A stretch of 64,000 nucleotides of DNA from an uncultured bacterium. Its GTDB lineage: Bacteria; Bacillota; Clostridia; Lachnospirales; Lachnospiraceae. The notes beneath the pieces are model-generated. The model had not been told where the DNA came from. It saw only the letters and a program-made list of their open reading frames with translations, and searched no databases. Positions 27,115-37,356 of the stretch are shown here, piece after piece (the first letter of the stretch is position 1; each line of letters opens with the position of its first letter). The stretch lies in NCBI GenBank assembly GCA_905215155.1, contig CAJMPJ010000008.1, forward strand, positions 1 through 64,000. Direction: 5' to 3'. Made by a program: the position numbers and the translations under genes.

Positions 27115-27418
27115 AATGGCGGTAATAGGAGATCGGGAATCTATTTTAATTTTCAAGGCATTTGGTGCCGATATTTTTGCAGCAGACGAAGCCGATGTTA
27201 TGCAGAATAGAAGGCTTGTCAACCAACTGGCAAAGGACGGGTATGCTATCATTCTGATCACAGAGCAGGTTGCAAGTCATCTTAGTGAAGTTTTGGAGCA
27301 TTTTGGCAGGGAACCGCTCCCTGCAATCTCCGTCATTCCTTCTATGGAAGGTTCCCATGGACTTGCTGAATTGAGAATGAAAAAGAATGTGGAAAGAGCA
27401 GTCGGGATGAATATATGA
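27107..27418 (+). CDS. ntpG: V-type ATPase subunit F
   Basis: Small rotor-shaft protein of 103 aa with a Rossmann-like fold: MAVIGDRESILIFKAFG at the N terminus and AIILITEQVA in the middle. It pairs with subunit D. I use ATG 27107, preceded by GGGGG; the longer frame adds seven residues inside ntpC. A 45-base gap to the A subunit contains a GAGGAGAG ribosome site. Confidence 0.88.
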   Translation: MYKMAVIGDRESILIFKAFGADIFAADEADVMQNRRLVNQLAKDGYAIILITEQVASHLSEVLEHFGREPLPAISVIPSMEGSHGLAELRMKKNVERAVGMNI

Positions 27419-27463
27419 TAGGCTTCGGCCTCCTGAGATTTACTATGAGAGGAGAGAGAAAAT

Positions 27464-29236
27464 TTGAGATTAGGTACCGTAATAAGCGTTGCAGGTCCGT
27501 TAGTCATTGCCAAAGGCATGAACACTGCAAAAATATATGATATGGTGACGGTTTCCGATCAGCATTTGATTGGTGAAATTATAGAGATGCGCGGTGACAG
27601 AGCTTCCATTCAGGTTTATGAAGAGACCTCCATGCTGGGACCTGGGGAACCGGTTTATGGAGAAGGAGAGCCATTAAGTGTTGAACTGGGACCAGGGCTG
27701 TTGGAATCCATGTTTGACGGGATTCAGAGACCATTAAACATCATTATGGAAAAGTCAGGAGATTTTATTAACCGGGGCGTTTCCGTAAAAGCTTTAAACC
27801 GGGAGATAAAATGGAATTTTGTGCCATGCCTGAAGGCGGGGGACAAGGTTTTAACCGGCGATGTAATAGGAACGGTAGAGGAAAATTCCATCGTTCAGCA
27901 TAAAATCATGATACCAAAAGGAATCAAGGGCACGATAAAAAGTATTTCCCAAGGGGAATATACCATTGAAGATACGGTTGCTGTTGTGGAGCAGGAGGAT
28001 GGAACCCAGGTAAATGTCACCATGCTTCAAAAATGGCCGGTTCGACGTGGACGGCCTTATTATAAAAAGAAGACACCTGAAAAACCATTGGTTACCGGCC
28101 AGCGTGTCATAGATACCTTTTTCCCGGTGGCAAAGGGGGGAACTGCTTGTGTTCCGGGACCCTTTGGTAGCGGAAAGACCGTTGTGCAGCACCAGATTGC
28201 AAAATGGGCGGATGTGGATATCGTAGTTTATGTAGGCTGCGGCGAACGCGGCAATGAGATGACCGATGTATTAAATGAATTTCCTGAACTGATCGACCCG
28301 AAGACAGGGCAGTCGCTGATGAAGCGTACGGTCCTTATTGCCAATACTTCAAACATGCCGGTAGCGGCCAGAGAGGCTTCTATTTACACAGGGATTGCGA
28401 TTGCAGAATATTATAGGGACATGGGCTATTCGGTGGCATTGATGGCGGATTCCTCCTCCAGATGGGCGGAGGCGTTAAGGGAAATGTCCGGGCGCCTGGA
28501 GGAGATGCCTGGAGAAGAAGGATATCCGGCATATTTGGGATCAAGACTCGCAGAGTTCTATGAAAGATCCGGAGAAGTAATATGCCTTGGACAGGAGAAA
28601 CGAATCGGGACCTTGACGGTCATGGCGGCCGTATCTCCTCCAGGCGGAGATTTATCGGAACCGGTCACACAGGCAACACTTCGTATCGTTAAGGTGTTTT
28701 GGGGACTGGATTCCAGTCTTGCCTATGCCCGTCATTTTCCGGCGATTAACTGGTTGACTTCCTATAGCCTGTACTCCTCAAATCTTATGAAGTGGATGGA
28801 TGAAAATGTGGATCAGGATTATTCCGGATTACAGGGAGAAGCGCTGGCTCTGTTACAGGAAGAAAGCCGGTTAAATGACATTGTAAGATTGGTGGGATAT
28901 GATTCCCTGTCCCAGGAGGACCAGCTGAAGCTTGAAATAGCAAAGTCATTGAGAGAGGATTTCCTGCAGCAGAATGCCTTTGTGGAGGAAGACAGCTATA
29001 CCCCTTTAAAGAAGCAGTTTTATATGCTTCAGACAATTTTAAAGTTTCATGCACAAGCAAAGCAGGCGTTAGAGGATGGGATTTACTTAAAGGATCTCTT
29101 ACATCTGCCGGTTCGTGAAAAACTGGGACGAATAAAAGAAATACCGGAAGATTCCCTGGAAAAGTTCGGGGAACTTCAGGAAGTCATGGAACAGGAGATC
29201 AACAGCCTGATACAGGAGAGGGGGAACAGACGATGA
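27464..29236 (+). CDS. ntpA: V-type ATPase catalytic subunit A
   Basis: Catalytic ATPase subunit of 590 aa. The P-loop GPFGSGKT is at residues 232-239, with the bulge domain before it (residues about 110-190) that marks A subunits, and the Walker B region [38 protein letters not shown] is the family signature. The start is TTG 27464 after GGAGAGAG. Its stop overlaps the B gene start by four bases. Confidence 0.95.
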   Translation: MRLGTVISVAGPLVIAKGMNTAKIYDMVTVSDQHLIGEIIEMRGDRASIQVYEETSMLGPGEPVYGEGEPLSVELGPGLLESMFDGIQRPLNIIMEKSGDFINRGVSVKALNREIKWNFVPCLKAGDKVLTGDVIGTVEENSIVQHKIMIPKGIKGTIKSISQGEYTIEDTVAVVEQEDGTQVNVTMLQKWPVRRGRPYYKKKTPEKPLVTGQRVIDTFFPVAKGGTACVPGPFGSGKTVVQHQIAKWADVDIVVYVGCGERGNEMTDVLNEFPELIDPKTGQSLMKRTVLIANTSNMPVAAREASIYTGIAIAEYYRDMGYSVALMADSSSRWAEALREMSGRLEEMPGEEGYPAYLGSRLAEFYERSGEVICLGQEKRIGTLTVMAAVSPPGGDLSEPVTQATLRIVKVFWGLDSSLAYARHFPAINWLTSYSLYSSNLMKWMDENVDQDYSGLQGEALALLQEESRLNDIVRLVGYDSLSQEDQLKLEIAKSLREDFLQQNAFVEEDSYTPLKKQFYMLQTILKFHAQAKQALEDGIYLKDLLHLPVREKLGRIKEIPEDSLEKFGELQEVMEQEINSLIQERGNRR

Positions 29237-30648
29237 TAAAAGAATATCGTACCATATCAGAAATTGTGGGACCTCTTATGGTAGTGGAAAAGGTTGAAAA
29301 TGTCTGCTACGATGAAATGGTAGAAGTCAGGACGCAAAGCGGGGAAATCAGACAGGGCCGTGTTCTGGAAATTAACGAAAGCAGTGCGGTGATCCAGCTG
29401 TTTGAACGGGCAGATGGAATCCTTATGGAAAAAAGCTCCGTTCGTTTTCTGGAAAAACCCCAGCAATTGGGAGTTTCCATGGATATGCTTGGCCGTATTT
29501 TTAACGGCATGGGCAAGTCCATTGATGAAGGACCAAAATTACTGCCGGAAAAATACATGGACATCAACGGCGTAGTCATCAATCCTGTTGCAAGGGATTA
29601 TCCTTCCGAGTTTATCCAGACAGGAATTTCTTCCATTGACGGGTTAAATACCATGGTGCGCGGTCAGAAGCTTCCGGTGTTTTCTGCATCGAGTTTGCCC
29701 CATAAAGAATTGGCGGCTCAGATCGCAAGGCAGGCAAAGGTGAAAGGCAGCGAGGGGAATTTTGCCGTGGTATTTGCTGCAATCGGCATTACCTTTGAAG
29801 AGGCGGAATATTTCATTGAAGACTTCAGAAAAACAGGTGCCCTGCAGAGAACGGTGATGTTTGTAAACCTGGCGGATGATCCGGCGATTGAACGTCTTTC
29901 GACTCCGCGTATGGCACTGACGATGGCGGAGTATCTGGCCTTTGAAAAGGATATGCATGTTCTGGTTATTATGACTGATATTACAAACTATTGCGAGGCA
30001 CTTCGTGAAGTAGGTGCGGCGCGAAGAGAAGTACCGGGCAGAAGAGGATACCCTGGTTATATGTATACCGATTTGGCCAATCTGTATGAACGTGCCGGCA
30101 AAATCAAAGGGCGGAAGGGTTCCATCACTCAGCTTCCTGTTTTAACGATGCCGGAAGATGACAAGACCCATCCGATCCCGGATCTTACCGGTTATATTAC
30201 GGAGGGGCAGATCATACTGAGCCGGGATCTGTACAGAAAAAAAATCTGGCCGCCGGTGGATGTGCTTCCATCCTTATCAAGACTAAAGGATAAGGGAATT
30301 GGAGCAGGAAAGACCCGTGAAGATCATGCGGATACCATGAACCAGTTATTTTCCGCATATGCCCAGGGGAAAAAAGCGAGAGAGTTGTCTGCGATTTTAG
30401 GGGAATCCTCGTTGTCGGATACCGATAAATTGTATGCCAAATTTGCAGATGAATTTGAACTCAAATACATCGCTCAGGGATTTGATGTAAACCGCAGCAT
30501 TGAAGAAACACTGAACATTGGCTGGAAATTGCTCTCCATGTTTCCAAAATCTGAATTAAAACGAATCAAGGAAAAATTTATAAAGGAATATTTACCAGAT
30601 GACCAGAGTGAACATTCCCTTGAGGAGCACCCAGAGAAAGAGGGGTAA
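29233..30648 (+). CDS. ntpB: V-type ATPase subunit B
   Basis: Regulatory, non-catalytic head subunit of 471 aa. The P-loop position is degenerate ([11 protein letters not shown]), as expected for B subunits, while [24 protein letters not shown] is highly typical. It alternates with A in the hexameric head. Overlaps ntpA by ATGA and lies five bases before ntpD. Confidence 0.95.
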   Translation: MIKEYRTISEIVGPLMVVEKVENVCYDEMVEVRTQSGEIRQGRVLEINESSAVIQLFERADGILMEKSSVRFLEKPQQLGVSMDMLGRIFNGMGKSIDEGPKLLPEKYMDINGVVINPVARDYPSEFIQTGISSIDGLNTMVRGQKLPVFSASSLPHKELAAQIARQAKVKGSEGNFAVVFAAIGITFEEAEYFIEDFRKTGALQRTVMFVNLADDPAIERLSTPRMALTMAEYLAFEKDMHVLVIMTDITNYCEALREVGAARREVPGRRGYPGYMYTDLANLYERAGKIKGRKGSITQLPVLTMPEDDKTHPIPDLTGYITEGQIILSRDLYRKKIWPPVDVLPSLSRLKDKGIGAGKTREDHADTMNQLFSAYAQGKKARELSAILGESSLSDTDKLYAKFADEFELKYIAQGFDVNRSIEETLNIGWKLLSMFPKSELKRIKEKFIKEYLPDDQSEHSLEEHPEKEG

Positions 30649-30653
30649 CAGAC

Positions 30654-31280
30654 ATGGAAAAGTTGAATGTGAACCCCAATCGAATGGAACTTGCGGAACT
30701 CAAATCAAAGCTTGCTGTTGCCAAACAGGGTCACGAACTGCTCAAGGGAAAACAGGATGAATTAGTTCACCGTTTTGTAGATATGGTTCGTGAAAGTAAA
30801 GATTTAAGAGCCAGGCTGACCGAACAGTTCTCCGATCTGTATCAGCAATTTGCACTGGTCGGTGCGGAACTGTCTCCGGACTTTCTGGAGGAAGCGTTCC
30901 TCTCTTCCGGAAATTCAGCCAATATAACCGGCTCGGAAGCCTCCATTATGGGAGTGCGTGTACCCCAATTTGATTTTCTTCTGCCAAAGGATGAAATCTC
31001 TTATCCTTACAGTTTTTCTTATACGAACAGTGAACTTGATGCTTCTCTCAGGAAATGTCATCGTATGATGCAAGACATCATCCATCTGGCTGAACTGGAA
31101 AAAAGCTGTGAGCTGTTAGCAAATGAGATTGAAAAAATAAGAAGAAGAGTCAATGCACTTGAGTTTATGACCATTCCTCAGCTGCAGGAGAGCATCCGTT
31201 ATATACAGATGAGACTTGATGAGAATGAACGGGGTAATTTAGTCAGACTGATAAAAGTAAAAAATAAAATAAAAAAATAA
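30654..31280 (+). CDS. ntpD: V-type ATPase subunit D
   Basis: Rotor-shaft subunit of 208 aa: two long helices (residues 5-75 and about 125-205) with a short middle region. The NPNRMELAELKSKLAVAKQG start and ALEFMTIPQLQESIRYIQMRL end are family hallmarks. It is the last gene; a strong terminator follows. No ntpH or ntpJ counterpart lies downstream, but ktrAB lies divergent upstream of the operon. Confidence 0.93.
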   Translation: MEKLNVNPNRMELAELKSKLAVAKQGHELLKGKQDELVHRFVDMVRESKDLRARLTEQFSDLYQQFALVGAELSPDFLEEAFLSSGNSANITGSEASIMGVRVPQFDFLLPKDEISYPYSFSYTNSELDASLRKCHRMMQDIIHLAELEKSCELLANEIEKIRRRVNALEFMTIPQLQESIRYIQMRLDENERGNLVRLIKVKNKIKK

Positions 31281-31309
31281 TTCCCTGCTTTTAAGTGGTT
31301 GGATGATAC

Positions 31310-31355
31310 AAAAACAGGAGCCAAGGGGGCTGAAGAACCTTTTGCTCCTGTTTTT
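31310..31355 (+). terminator. Bidirectional terminator between V-ATPase operon and lysR-like gene
   Basis: Perfect 12-bp stem AAAAACAGGAGC / GCTCCTGTTTTT (31310-31321, 31344-31355) with an inner AAGG/CCTT extension. A and T runs on both sides allow function in both directions between the converging genes. Confidence 0.85.
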
Positions 31356-31373
31356 GTTACGTTTTAGACTTAA

Positions 31374-32258
31374 TCACCCATTCCCCTCAGTTTGAGGCAA
31401 TCGTTCAATAAACAGTTCAACCGCTTTCGGTAAATTATTTTCATGAATGAGATAGGAAAAATATCTGTAATATTGATTCTCCAGTGGGATGATTTTGATT
31501 TCTTTGTTCCTTACGGATTCTTCCACCACCAAAGAGGAAATGAAGCTGATTCCCATATTATTTTTTACAGCTTCTTTAATGGAGTAGTTGCTTCCCAGGG
31601 TAATTAAGTTTTTGGGGGATATGCCGTAGCTGTTTAAAAAAATATTTAGATTTTCCCCGGTTCCGGAGCCCTTCTCCCGATGAATCCAGGTCTGATTGGA
31701 TAAGGACTGCTTGAGTTGTGCTCCCTGGTCGTAATGAAAGGACGCGGGGGCAACGATGACCATCCGGTCCTTATAAAAATTGTGATGGATATAATTTTCA
31801 ACCGGCACAGTTCCTTCGATCAAAGCGAGATCAATGTCATAATTTTTGAATTTTTCATAGATATGCTCCGTATTCTCAATGGTTATTTCCAGTTTTATGT
31901 TGGGATATAGCTTCATAAATTCACTTAATATAGAAGGAAGAAGAAATTCTCCAATGGTCATGCTGGCCCCCACTCTTAATGTGCCGCTGGGGGAATGGTC
32001 TGTTTGTAAAAGCTCCTCCCTGGTTTCTTCCAAAACCGATAAGATCTGCTTTGCCCGTTTGTATAGGATATCTCCCTGAGCAGTGATGAAAATGTTTCTT
32101 TGTTTATTAGAGCGTTCGATGAGCCTGGTGTGAAAATAATGCTCCAGATTGGAGATATGAAGGCTTACACTTGGCTGGGATATATTAATGGCGGCTGCTG
32201 CTTTGGTAAAGCTCTTTTTATCAACCACAGCAATAAATGTTTTTAATTCTTCAATCAA
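31374..32258 (-). CDS. LysR-family transcriptional regulator (CysL-like)
   Basis: Regulator of 294 aa. Residues 1-60 are the winged helix (LKTFIAVVDKKSFTKAAAA, SQPSVSLHISNLE); residues 90-290 form the effector-binding domain (LRVGASMTIGEFLLPSIL). It is divergent from the siroheme reductase gene, the arrangement of CysL and its sulfite reductase target in Bacillus. The effector is unknown. An inverted repeat lies in the shared intergenic region. Confidence 0.88.
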   Translation of the reverse strand: MIEELKTFIAVVDKKSFTKAAAAINISQPSVSLHISNLEHYFHTRLIERSNKQRNIFITAQGDILYKRAKQILSVLEETREELLQTDHSPSGTLRVGASMTIGEFLLPSILSEFMKLYPNIKLEITIENTEHIYEKFKNYDIDLALIEGTVPVENYIHHNFYKDRMVIVAPASFHYDQGAQLKQSLSNQTWIHREKGSGTGENLNIFLNSYGISPKNLITLGSNYSIKEAVKNNMGISFISSLVVEESVRNKEIKIIPLENQYYRYFSYLIHENNLPKAVELFIERLPQTEGNG

Positions 32259-32309
32259 AGGTCCTACCTCGTAATTTCTGTATTTCGGTTATAATCCATT
32301 AGAAATATA

Positions 32310-32344
32310 AATAGGTATAATAAAAAATAAATATTATACTTATT
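32310..32344. promoter_or_regulatory. Candidate LysR operator between divergent genes
   Basis: AATAGGTATAAT (32310-32321) and ATTATACTTATT (32333-32344) form a 12-bp inverted repeat with one mismatch and an 11-base spacer. It sits in the 145-base gap between the LysR gene and the reductase gene and fits a LysR-type site. The AT-rich setting weakens the call. Confidence 0.45.
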
Positions 32345-32403
32345 GGTTTAAACACAGTATACTATATCCTAAAATAGGATGCAATGTCAAAAAGGAGCGG
32401 TGA

Positions 32404-33960
32404 ATGGTGAAAACATTAGATGAAGTACTGTTAGGAGAAATTGAGGGGTTTAAAGAATTAGGATATCAATTTTTAAATGGTGAAATAAGTAAAATGGATT
32501 TTAAGGGAGCCTCCGGGGGGATGGGGGTATATGCCCATAGAAATAAAAAAGATTTTATGGTTCGATTCCGGGTACCTTCTGGGATTGTTCAGTGGAATGT
32601 GCTTCAATTCATTCATGATTATGCGGTAAAATACGGTGTGGAACAAGTGCATTTAACAACACGTCAGGCCATTCAGCTTCATGGAATCAGTATGGACCAG
32701 ATCTGCGAAGTCATAGAAGCAGGAATCAAGCAGGGCATATATACAAGAGGTTCCGGCGGAAATTATCCAAGAAACGTTGCCATATCCCCACTGTCAGGTG
32801 TGGAAAAAGGAGAGGCATTCGACGTATCTCCCTATGCATTGGCAGTGGGAGATTATTTCCTCCAAAAGATTTATACATATAAGCTGCCAAGAAAATTAAA
32901 GGTCGCATTTTCAAACAGTGAAGAAGATGCAGCCAATACTGGCGCAGTTGATCTGGGATTTCTGGCGGTGGAAGAAAAGGGAAAGAAATATTTCAGAGTT
33001 TACTTAGCCGGTGGACTTGGTAGAAATTCCAGGCTTGGAGCAGAGTTTCCGGAGCGGATCAAGCCGGAGGAGGTGCTGTACCACGTAGAAGCAGCTACCC
33101 AGATTTTTATGAGCGAGGGAGATTATCAAAATAAAAACAAGGCCCGCATGAGATATATCCTGGATCGCATGGGAGAAGAAGAATTTATGAAATGCTACAG
33201 GGCCCATCTTTTAAAAGTAAAACAAGGCGGGGACCGGACGCTTTTTGTCACCGGGAAGGAATATAACAAGACAGGGATCAAAACAGACGTCAAAAGCAAG
33301 CGCTTGATCGAGCAGAAGCAAGAGGGACTATACAGTGTCTATGTCCATCCGGCTGGAGGACAGTTATCACTAAAGGATATGGAACTTTTATTCGACCATG
33401 TAAAGGTAATTCCCGAAGCAGAAATAAGACTTGCCATGTCTGAAGGCTTCTATATTAGAAATTTAAATGGAAAGGAAGCTGAGAACATTCTGGAGCTGAC
33501 CAGGCATATCGGAGGAGAAAACCGTCTGGAACGGTCCGTTGCCTGTATTGGTGTGCCAACATGTCAGATGGGTATACTTGACAGCCAGGAGACACTGAAA
33601 GAGGTAATTGGCTATTTTAAGGGAAAGAATTTTACAGAGGATGTTTTGCCTGAAATCCATATTTCCGGATGTCCCAATTCCTGCAGCGCCCATGAGATCG
33701 GAAAAATCGGTTTTTGCGGGAAGAGAATCAATATCCAGGGAGAAGCAAAGGATGCCTTTGAGCTGCATCTGGGCGGAAAGCTGGGGGTAGGAAAAGCAAG
33801 GCTTGCGGATTACTGCGGTGACATATTAAGGGAAAACGTGCCTGCTTTTTTATATGAGATCGCGTTAGAGCTATCAAAGACAAACAAGGACTTTTATGAC
33901 TGGATCGAGGAGGACCGGCCCCGGCTGAAGGAGATTTTAAGTCACTATACGATACAATAA
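32404..33960 (+). CDS. Siroheme [4Fe-4S] sulfite/nitrite reductase (ferredoxin-type)
   Basis: Cytoplasmic six-electron reductase of 518 aa, assimilatory type. The cluster and siroheme ligands are Cys381 and Cys387 (CIGVPTC) and Cys423 and Cys427 (GCPNSC). Two ferredoxin-like half domains are present (LTTRQAIQLHGI near residue 80; VHPAGGQLSL near 318). Whether it reduces sulfite or nitrite cannot be decided by reading; the CysL-like regulator next door favours sulfite. No partner flavoprotein is nearby, so ferredoxin is the likely donor. AAAGGAGCGG precedes the ATG. A short GC-rich hairpin follows. Confidence 0.87.
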   Translation: MVKTLDEVLLGEIEGFKELGYQFLNGEISKMDFKGASGGMGVYAHRNKKDFMVRFRVPSGIVQWNVLQFIHDYAVKYGVEQVHLTTRQAIQLHGISMDQICEVIEAGIKQGIYTRGSGGNYPRNVAISPLSGVEKGEAFDVSPYALAVGDYFLQKIYTYKLPRKLKVAFSNSEEDAANTGAVDLGFLAVEEKGKKYFRVYLAGGLGRNSRLGAEFPERIKPEEVLYHVEAATQIFMSEGDYQNKNKARMRYILDRMGEEEFMKCYRAHLLKVKQGGDRTLFVTGKEYNKTGIKTDVKSKRLIEQKQEGLYSVYVHPAGGQLSLKDMELLFDHVKVIPEAEIRLAMSEGFYIRNLNGKEAENILELTRHIGGENRLERSVACIGVPTCQMGILDSQETLKEVIGYFKGKNFTEDVLPEIHISGCPNSCSAHEIGKIGFCGKRINIQGEAKDAFELHLGGKLGVGKARLADYCGDILRENVPAFLYEIALELSKTNKDFYDWIEEDRPRLKEILSHYTIQ

Positions 33961-33965
33961 GCAAT

Positions 33966-33991
33966 GGCCGCAGGCATGGATGTCTGCGGCC
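33966..33991 (+). terminator. Hairpin after the siroheme reductase gene
   Basis: GGCCGCAG (33966-33973) pairs with CTGCGGCC (33984-33991). Only TTGATTTGT follows, so termination may be weak. Bases 33992-34133 hold a TTGACA (34045-34050) without a good -10. Confidence 0.4.
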
Positions 33992-34133
33992 TTGATTTGT
34001 GGAGATGCAAACCGGGCTGCGGTTCTTGTTTTCCCCCTATAGACTTGACATTTGGCAGGATTTGTGTGATTGTAAGGTTATAGGATCTGTTGCATCGGAA
34101 GGCCGGAAAAACCCAAAAAAGGAGTGAAGATTT

Positions 34134-35117
34134 ATGAAATTGCTGGCATACAACGTCCGTACGGATGAATCAATGTTCTTTCAAACATTTGCAGAACAAT
34201 ATGGGGTGGAGCTTCATACACTGCCTTACAGCCCCACCTTAGAGAACGCGGGCAAGACAGAAGGCTGTGACGCGGTCAGCGTTGTGACCACCTCCATTAC
34301 CAAAGAGATACTTGAAAAATGGAAAGCAAGCGGCATCCGCTGCGTATCCACCCGCTCTGTCGGCTTTGACCATATCGACATAGAGGCAGCGGACGCTTTG
34401 GACATTCCTGTCTCCACCGTCAATTATACTCCGGCCAGTGTGGCCGAGTATACGGTAATGCTCATATTGATGGCACTGCGCAAAGTTAAAACGATTATAA
34501 TGCGGGGATCAGTACAGGATTATTCCCTTACAAGTGTGAGGGGCCGGGAGCTTCGTACCTGCACCGTAGGTATCATTGGGGCAGGAAGGATCGGAGAGGC
34601 TGTCATTCAGCGGCTTCGTGGGTTTGGATGTGAAATTCTGGTACACACCCTGAAACCGAACGAAGCACTTGCTCCCTTTGTTTCCTACGTTCCTTTTGAG
34701 AAACTCTTACAGAAAAGCGACGTTATTTCCCTTCATGCTCCTGCGACGGCAGAGACGAAACATTTGATAGGGCAAAAGGAAATGGAGAAGATGAAGGACG
34801 GTGTAGTTCTCATCAATGCCGCCCGTGGTACACTGATTGATACTCAGGCCCTGATTGAAGGTCTGGAATCGGGGAAAATCGGGGCGGCAGCTTTGGATGT
34901 TTTGGAAAATGAAAGAAAGGTATTTTATAAAGATTTGAAATATAAAGTACTTTCCAACCGGGAGCTCGCCCTTTTGCAGTCTATGCCCAATGTCATCCTC
35001 ACTCCCCACACTGCTTTTTATACCGAAGAAGCGGTGAGTGATATGGTGGAGTATTCCATATTAAGCTGCAAATATGAGTTAGAGGGGAGGGATAACCCCT
35101 GGCGGGTAAATGGATAG
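34134..35117 (+). CDS. D-lactate dehydrogenase-like 2-hydroxyacid dehydrogenase
   Basis: NAD-dependent reductase of a 2-oxoacid to a D-2-hydroxyacid, 327 aa. The Rossmann motif GIIGAGRIGEAV is near residues 147-158; the catalytic set is Arg in NAARGTLID, Glu in LDVLENE and His in LTPHTAFY. STRSVGFDHID and the C-terminal region resemble D-lactate dehydrogenases including VanH, but no van ligase or dipeptidase genes lie near. AAAAAGGAG precedes the ATG. The role is probably fermentative pyruvate reduction. Confidence 0.88.
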   Translation: MKLLAYNVRTDESMFFQTFAEQYGVELHTLPYSPTLENAGKTEGCDAVSVVTTSITKEILEKWKASGIRCVSTRSVGFDHIDIEAADALDIPVSTVNYTPASVAEYTVMLILMALRKVKTIIMRGSVQDYSLTSVRGRELRTCTVGIIGAGRIGEAVIQRLRGFGCEILVHTLKPNEALAPFVSYVPFEKLLQKSDVISLHAPATAETKHLIGQKEMEKMKDGVVLINAARGTLIDTQALIEGLESGKIGAAALDVLENERKVFYKDLKYKVLSNRELALLQSMPNVILTPHTAFYTEEAVSDMVEYSILSCKYELEGRDNPWRVNG

Positions 35118-35217
35118 CAGGAAAGGAAACAGAACTTCTCATGAGATTTTGATTTCTTCCATATAATGCTAGAAGGAACACGGCTGACAATGCCGTTAAA
35201 GCAGGAAGGAAGACAAG

Positions 35218-36288
35218 ATGATGAACGGAAACTTTCCAGGTCCCTTATTTGAGGTCCAGACCATCGCAGAAAATCTCTACGTTCCCTGGTCTGTGGAAGT
35301 AAGTAAAGACGGAAGAGTTTTTTTTACGGAGCGTAACGGAACTCTGCGTGTCGTGGAAGATGGCAGATTAAATCCGGTGCCGGTGTATACCTTTGAACCG
35401 CCTTTTGTCAGTATGGGAGAAGGCGGGCTTATGGGGCTCGCTTTGGATGAGGATTTTTTATCCAATGGTTTTATTTATCTTATGTATAATTATGAAGACG
35501 ACGATGGGATTTACGGCCGTGTGGTACGCATGACGATCGACGGAAATACCGCATCGGAAGAGACGATTCTTTTGGACCGCATACCGGCAGACCGTATCCA
35601 TAACGGCGGCAGGATCAAAATTGGACCTGACGGTTATCTGTATATCACCGCGGGAGATGCCGGCAGACGGGAACTTGCCCAGGATATCAACAGTTTGGCC
35701 GGTAAGATTCTGCGTATCGCAACCGATGGAAGTATTCCGCCGGATAACCCGTTTCCAGGTTCTCCGGTTTATGCTCTTGGCCTTCGCAATCCCCAGGGCC
35801 TTGCATGGGATGACAGAAACGTTTTATATGCCACGGATCACGGGGACAGCGCGCATGATGAGATTAATCTCATACAGCCAAGCGGCAACTATGGATGGCC
35901 TCTGGTAAAAGGAGATGAAGAAATAGAGGGGTATGATTTTATTAAGCCTGTCATACACAGCGGACTCAATACCTGGGCTCCTGCCGGGCTTACCTTTGTG
36001 ACCGAAGGACCCCGAAGCGGTCAGCTGCTTGTATCCACACTTCGGGGGAATGTACTCCTTGCAATTACACTTGATGAATCGGGAACCCAGGTGGTAGGTG
36101 TAGAACGGTTGCTGGACGGACTTTACGGACGTTTAAGGGAAGCCTATGAGGCAATGGACGGTTCCATCTATATTAGCACCAGTAACATGGACGGCAGAGG
36201 GATTCCCTACAATGGGGATGATAAAATTTACAGACTGGTGCCAAACAATTTTACCCGGTCAGACTTTTGGCCCAGGCAATCACTTTAG
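35218..36288 (+). CDS. Glucose/sorbosone dehydrogenase-type beta-propeller (PQQ-type fold), no signal peptide
   Basis: Protein of 356 aa with the six-bladed propeller of soluble aldose sugar dehydrogenases: NLYVPWSVEVSKDGRVFFTE, HNGGRIKIGPDGYLYIT, ALGLRNPQGLAWD, DEINLIQPSGNYGWP. Family members are usually exported and use PQQ, yet no signal peptide is present here and clostridia rarely make PQQ, so the actual reaction is doubtful. The last 12-13 residues (TRSDFWPRQSL) are read antisense to the end of a flavodoxin relic, so the gene has probably lost its original stop. GGAAGGAAG precedes the ATG. Confidence 0.78.
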   Translation: MMNGNFPGPLFEVQTIAENLYVPWSVEVSKDGRVFFTERNGTLRVVEDGRLNPVPVYTFEPPFVSMGEGGLMGLALDEDFLSNGFIYLMYNYEDDDGIYGRVVRMTIDGNTASEETILLDRIPADRIHNGGRIKIGPDGYLYITAGDAGRRELAQDINSLAGKILRIATDGSIPPDNPFPGSPVYALGLRNPQGLAWDDRNVLYATDHGDSAHDEINLIQPSGNYGWPLVKGDEEIEGYDFIKPVIHSGLNTWAPAGLTFVTEGPRSGQLLVSTLRGNVLLAITLDESGTQVVGVERLLDGLYGRLREAYEAMDGSIYISTSNMDGRGIPYNGDDKIYRLVPNNFTRSDFWPRQSL

Positions 36289-36465
36289 AAGCGTTCCCTT
36301 TCGGTTTAGTTTTAGGATCAACAAAAGCAATCTCGCCAATAAACTCATTGTCCGGTATTGCTTTTTTCAGCTTTGCAAAGGAACCGGCCCAAACAGGAGT
36401 GCCGAGAATGATTGTGTCATACGGGGTCCGGATCAATGGGGGGATTCAAAAGCTCAGTTCCCAAA
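36251..36465 (-). pseudogene. Flavodoxin relic
   Basis: The minus strand reads YDTIILGTPVWAGSFA, a flavodoxin FMN-site strand, followed at once by KLKKAIPDNEFIGEIAFVDP and a normal-looking C terminus ending at 36251. The section that should lie between them is missing. Just upstream, NPPIDPDP continues the protein in another frame, so a frameshift is present too. The N-terminal half is absent. The 3' end overlaps the propeller gene by 38 bases and the 5' side abuts the EamA gene, as if deletions had fused the neighbours. Confidence 0.65.
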
Positions 36466-36495
36466 CCATTGAACCTGTTTGGCTCTTTTCTTTGG

Positions 36496-37356
36496 TTAAA
36501 TCAATAGCAGTAAGGTACCAATAACAATCAGAATCAAACCGCCAAAGGATTTACGGCTCAGTTCTTCTTTTAAGATGAAATATGAAAATCCGATGGTAAG
36601 TAGTATGCTCAGCTTATCAATAGGAACGACAATGCCTGCGGGGCCCTTCTGCAAAGCCTTATAGTAGCAGAGCCAGGACATGCCCGTAGCCAGGCCCGAC
36701 AAGATCAGAAACAACCAATTCTTTTTATCAATCTCTTTTATCTCAGACTGCTTTTTCGTTATGATAACAAGAATCCATGCCATAAGCAAGACGATGATCG
36801 TACGGATTGCCGTTCCAAGGTTGGAATCCACATCCTGAATTCCGATTTTTCCTAAAATGGAAGTCAGACTGGCAAAGACGGCAGAACCCAATGCGTAAAT
36901 AAGCCACCGATGGTCTATGGCTTTTTTGGCATCTTCTTTTTTCTCTATCATCATCCAGGTACCTGCACCAATAAGAAAAAGGGACAAAACTTTTATTCCG
37001 GTGATGGCCTCGCCTAAAAAGACCATGGACAGAAGCATAGTCAGTACCGTACTGGATTTGTCGATGGGAGTTACCTTATTCACATTGCCCAGCTGGAGCG
37101 CCCTGAAATAGCAAAGCCAGGACATGCCGGTAGCCAGACCCGATAAAACCAAAAAAATAATTGTTTTTGGATTCAGCGTGTTTATGGTATGCTGGGCACC
37201 GGTGATCCAGACCATGAACCAGGAAAAAATCAAAATCACAATGGTCCGAAGTGCGGTTGCCAAGTTGGAATCCGTGTTTTTAATGCCTATTTTTGCCAAT
37301 ATGGCTGTGATTCCGGCAAAAAAGGCGGAGCCGAACGCAAACAATATCCACATCAT
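36496..37356 (-). CDS. EamA/DMT-superfamily transporter
   Basis: Ten-helix membrane transporter of 286 aa built from two EamA repeats. The internal duplication is easy to see: SGLATGMSWLCYF in the first half and SGLATGMSWLCYY in the second, and AILAKIGIKNTDSN against SILGKIGIQDVDSN. Family members move metabolites or drugs; the substrate is unknown. The C terminus borders the flavodoxin relic. Confidence 0.88.
   Translation of the reverse strand: MMWILFAFGSAFFAGITAILAKIGIKNTDSNLATALRTIVILIFSWFMVWITGAQHTINTLNPKTIIFLVLSGLATGMSWLCYFRALQLGNVNKVTPIDKSSTVLTMLLSMVFLGEAITGIKVLSLFLIGAGTWMMIEKKEDAKKAIDHRWLIYALGSAVFASLTSILGKIGIQDVDSNLGTAIRTIIVLLMAWILVIITKKQSEIKEIDKKNWLFLILSGLATGMSWLCYYKALQKGPAGIVVPIDKLSILLTIGFSYFILKEELSRKSFGGLILIVIGTLLLLI

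Noticed and set aside
34134..35117. VanH (vancomycin resistance D-lactate dehydrogenase)
   Set aside because: Similarity is visible, but no VanA/B-type ligase, VanX or VanRS genes are adjacent, so a metabolic D-lactate dehydrogenase is the safer call.
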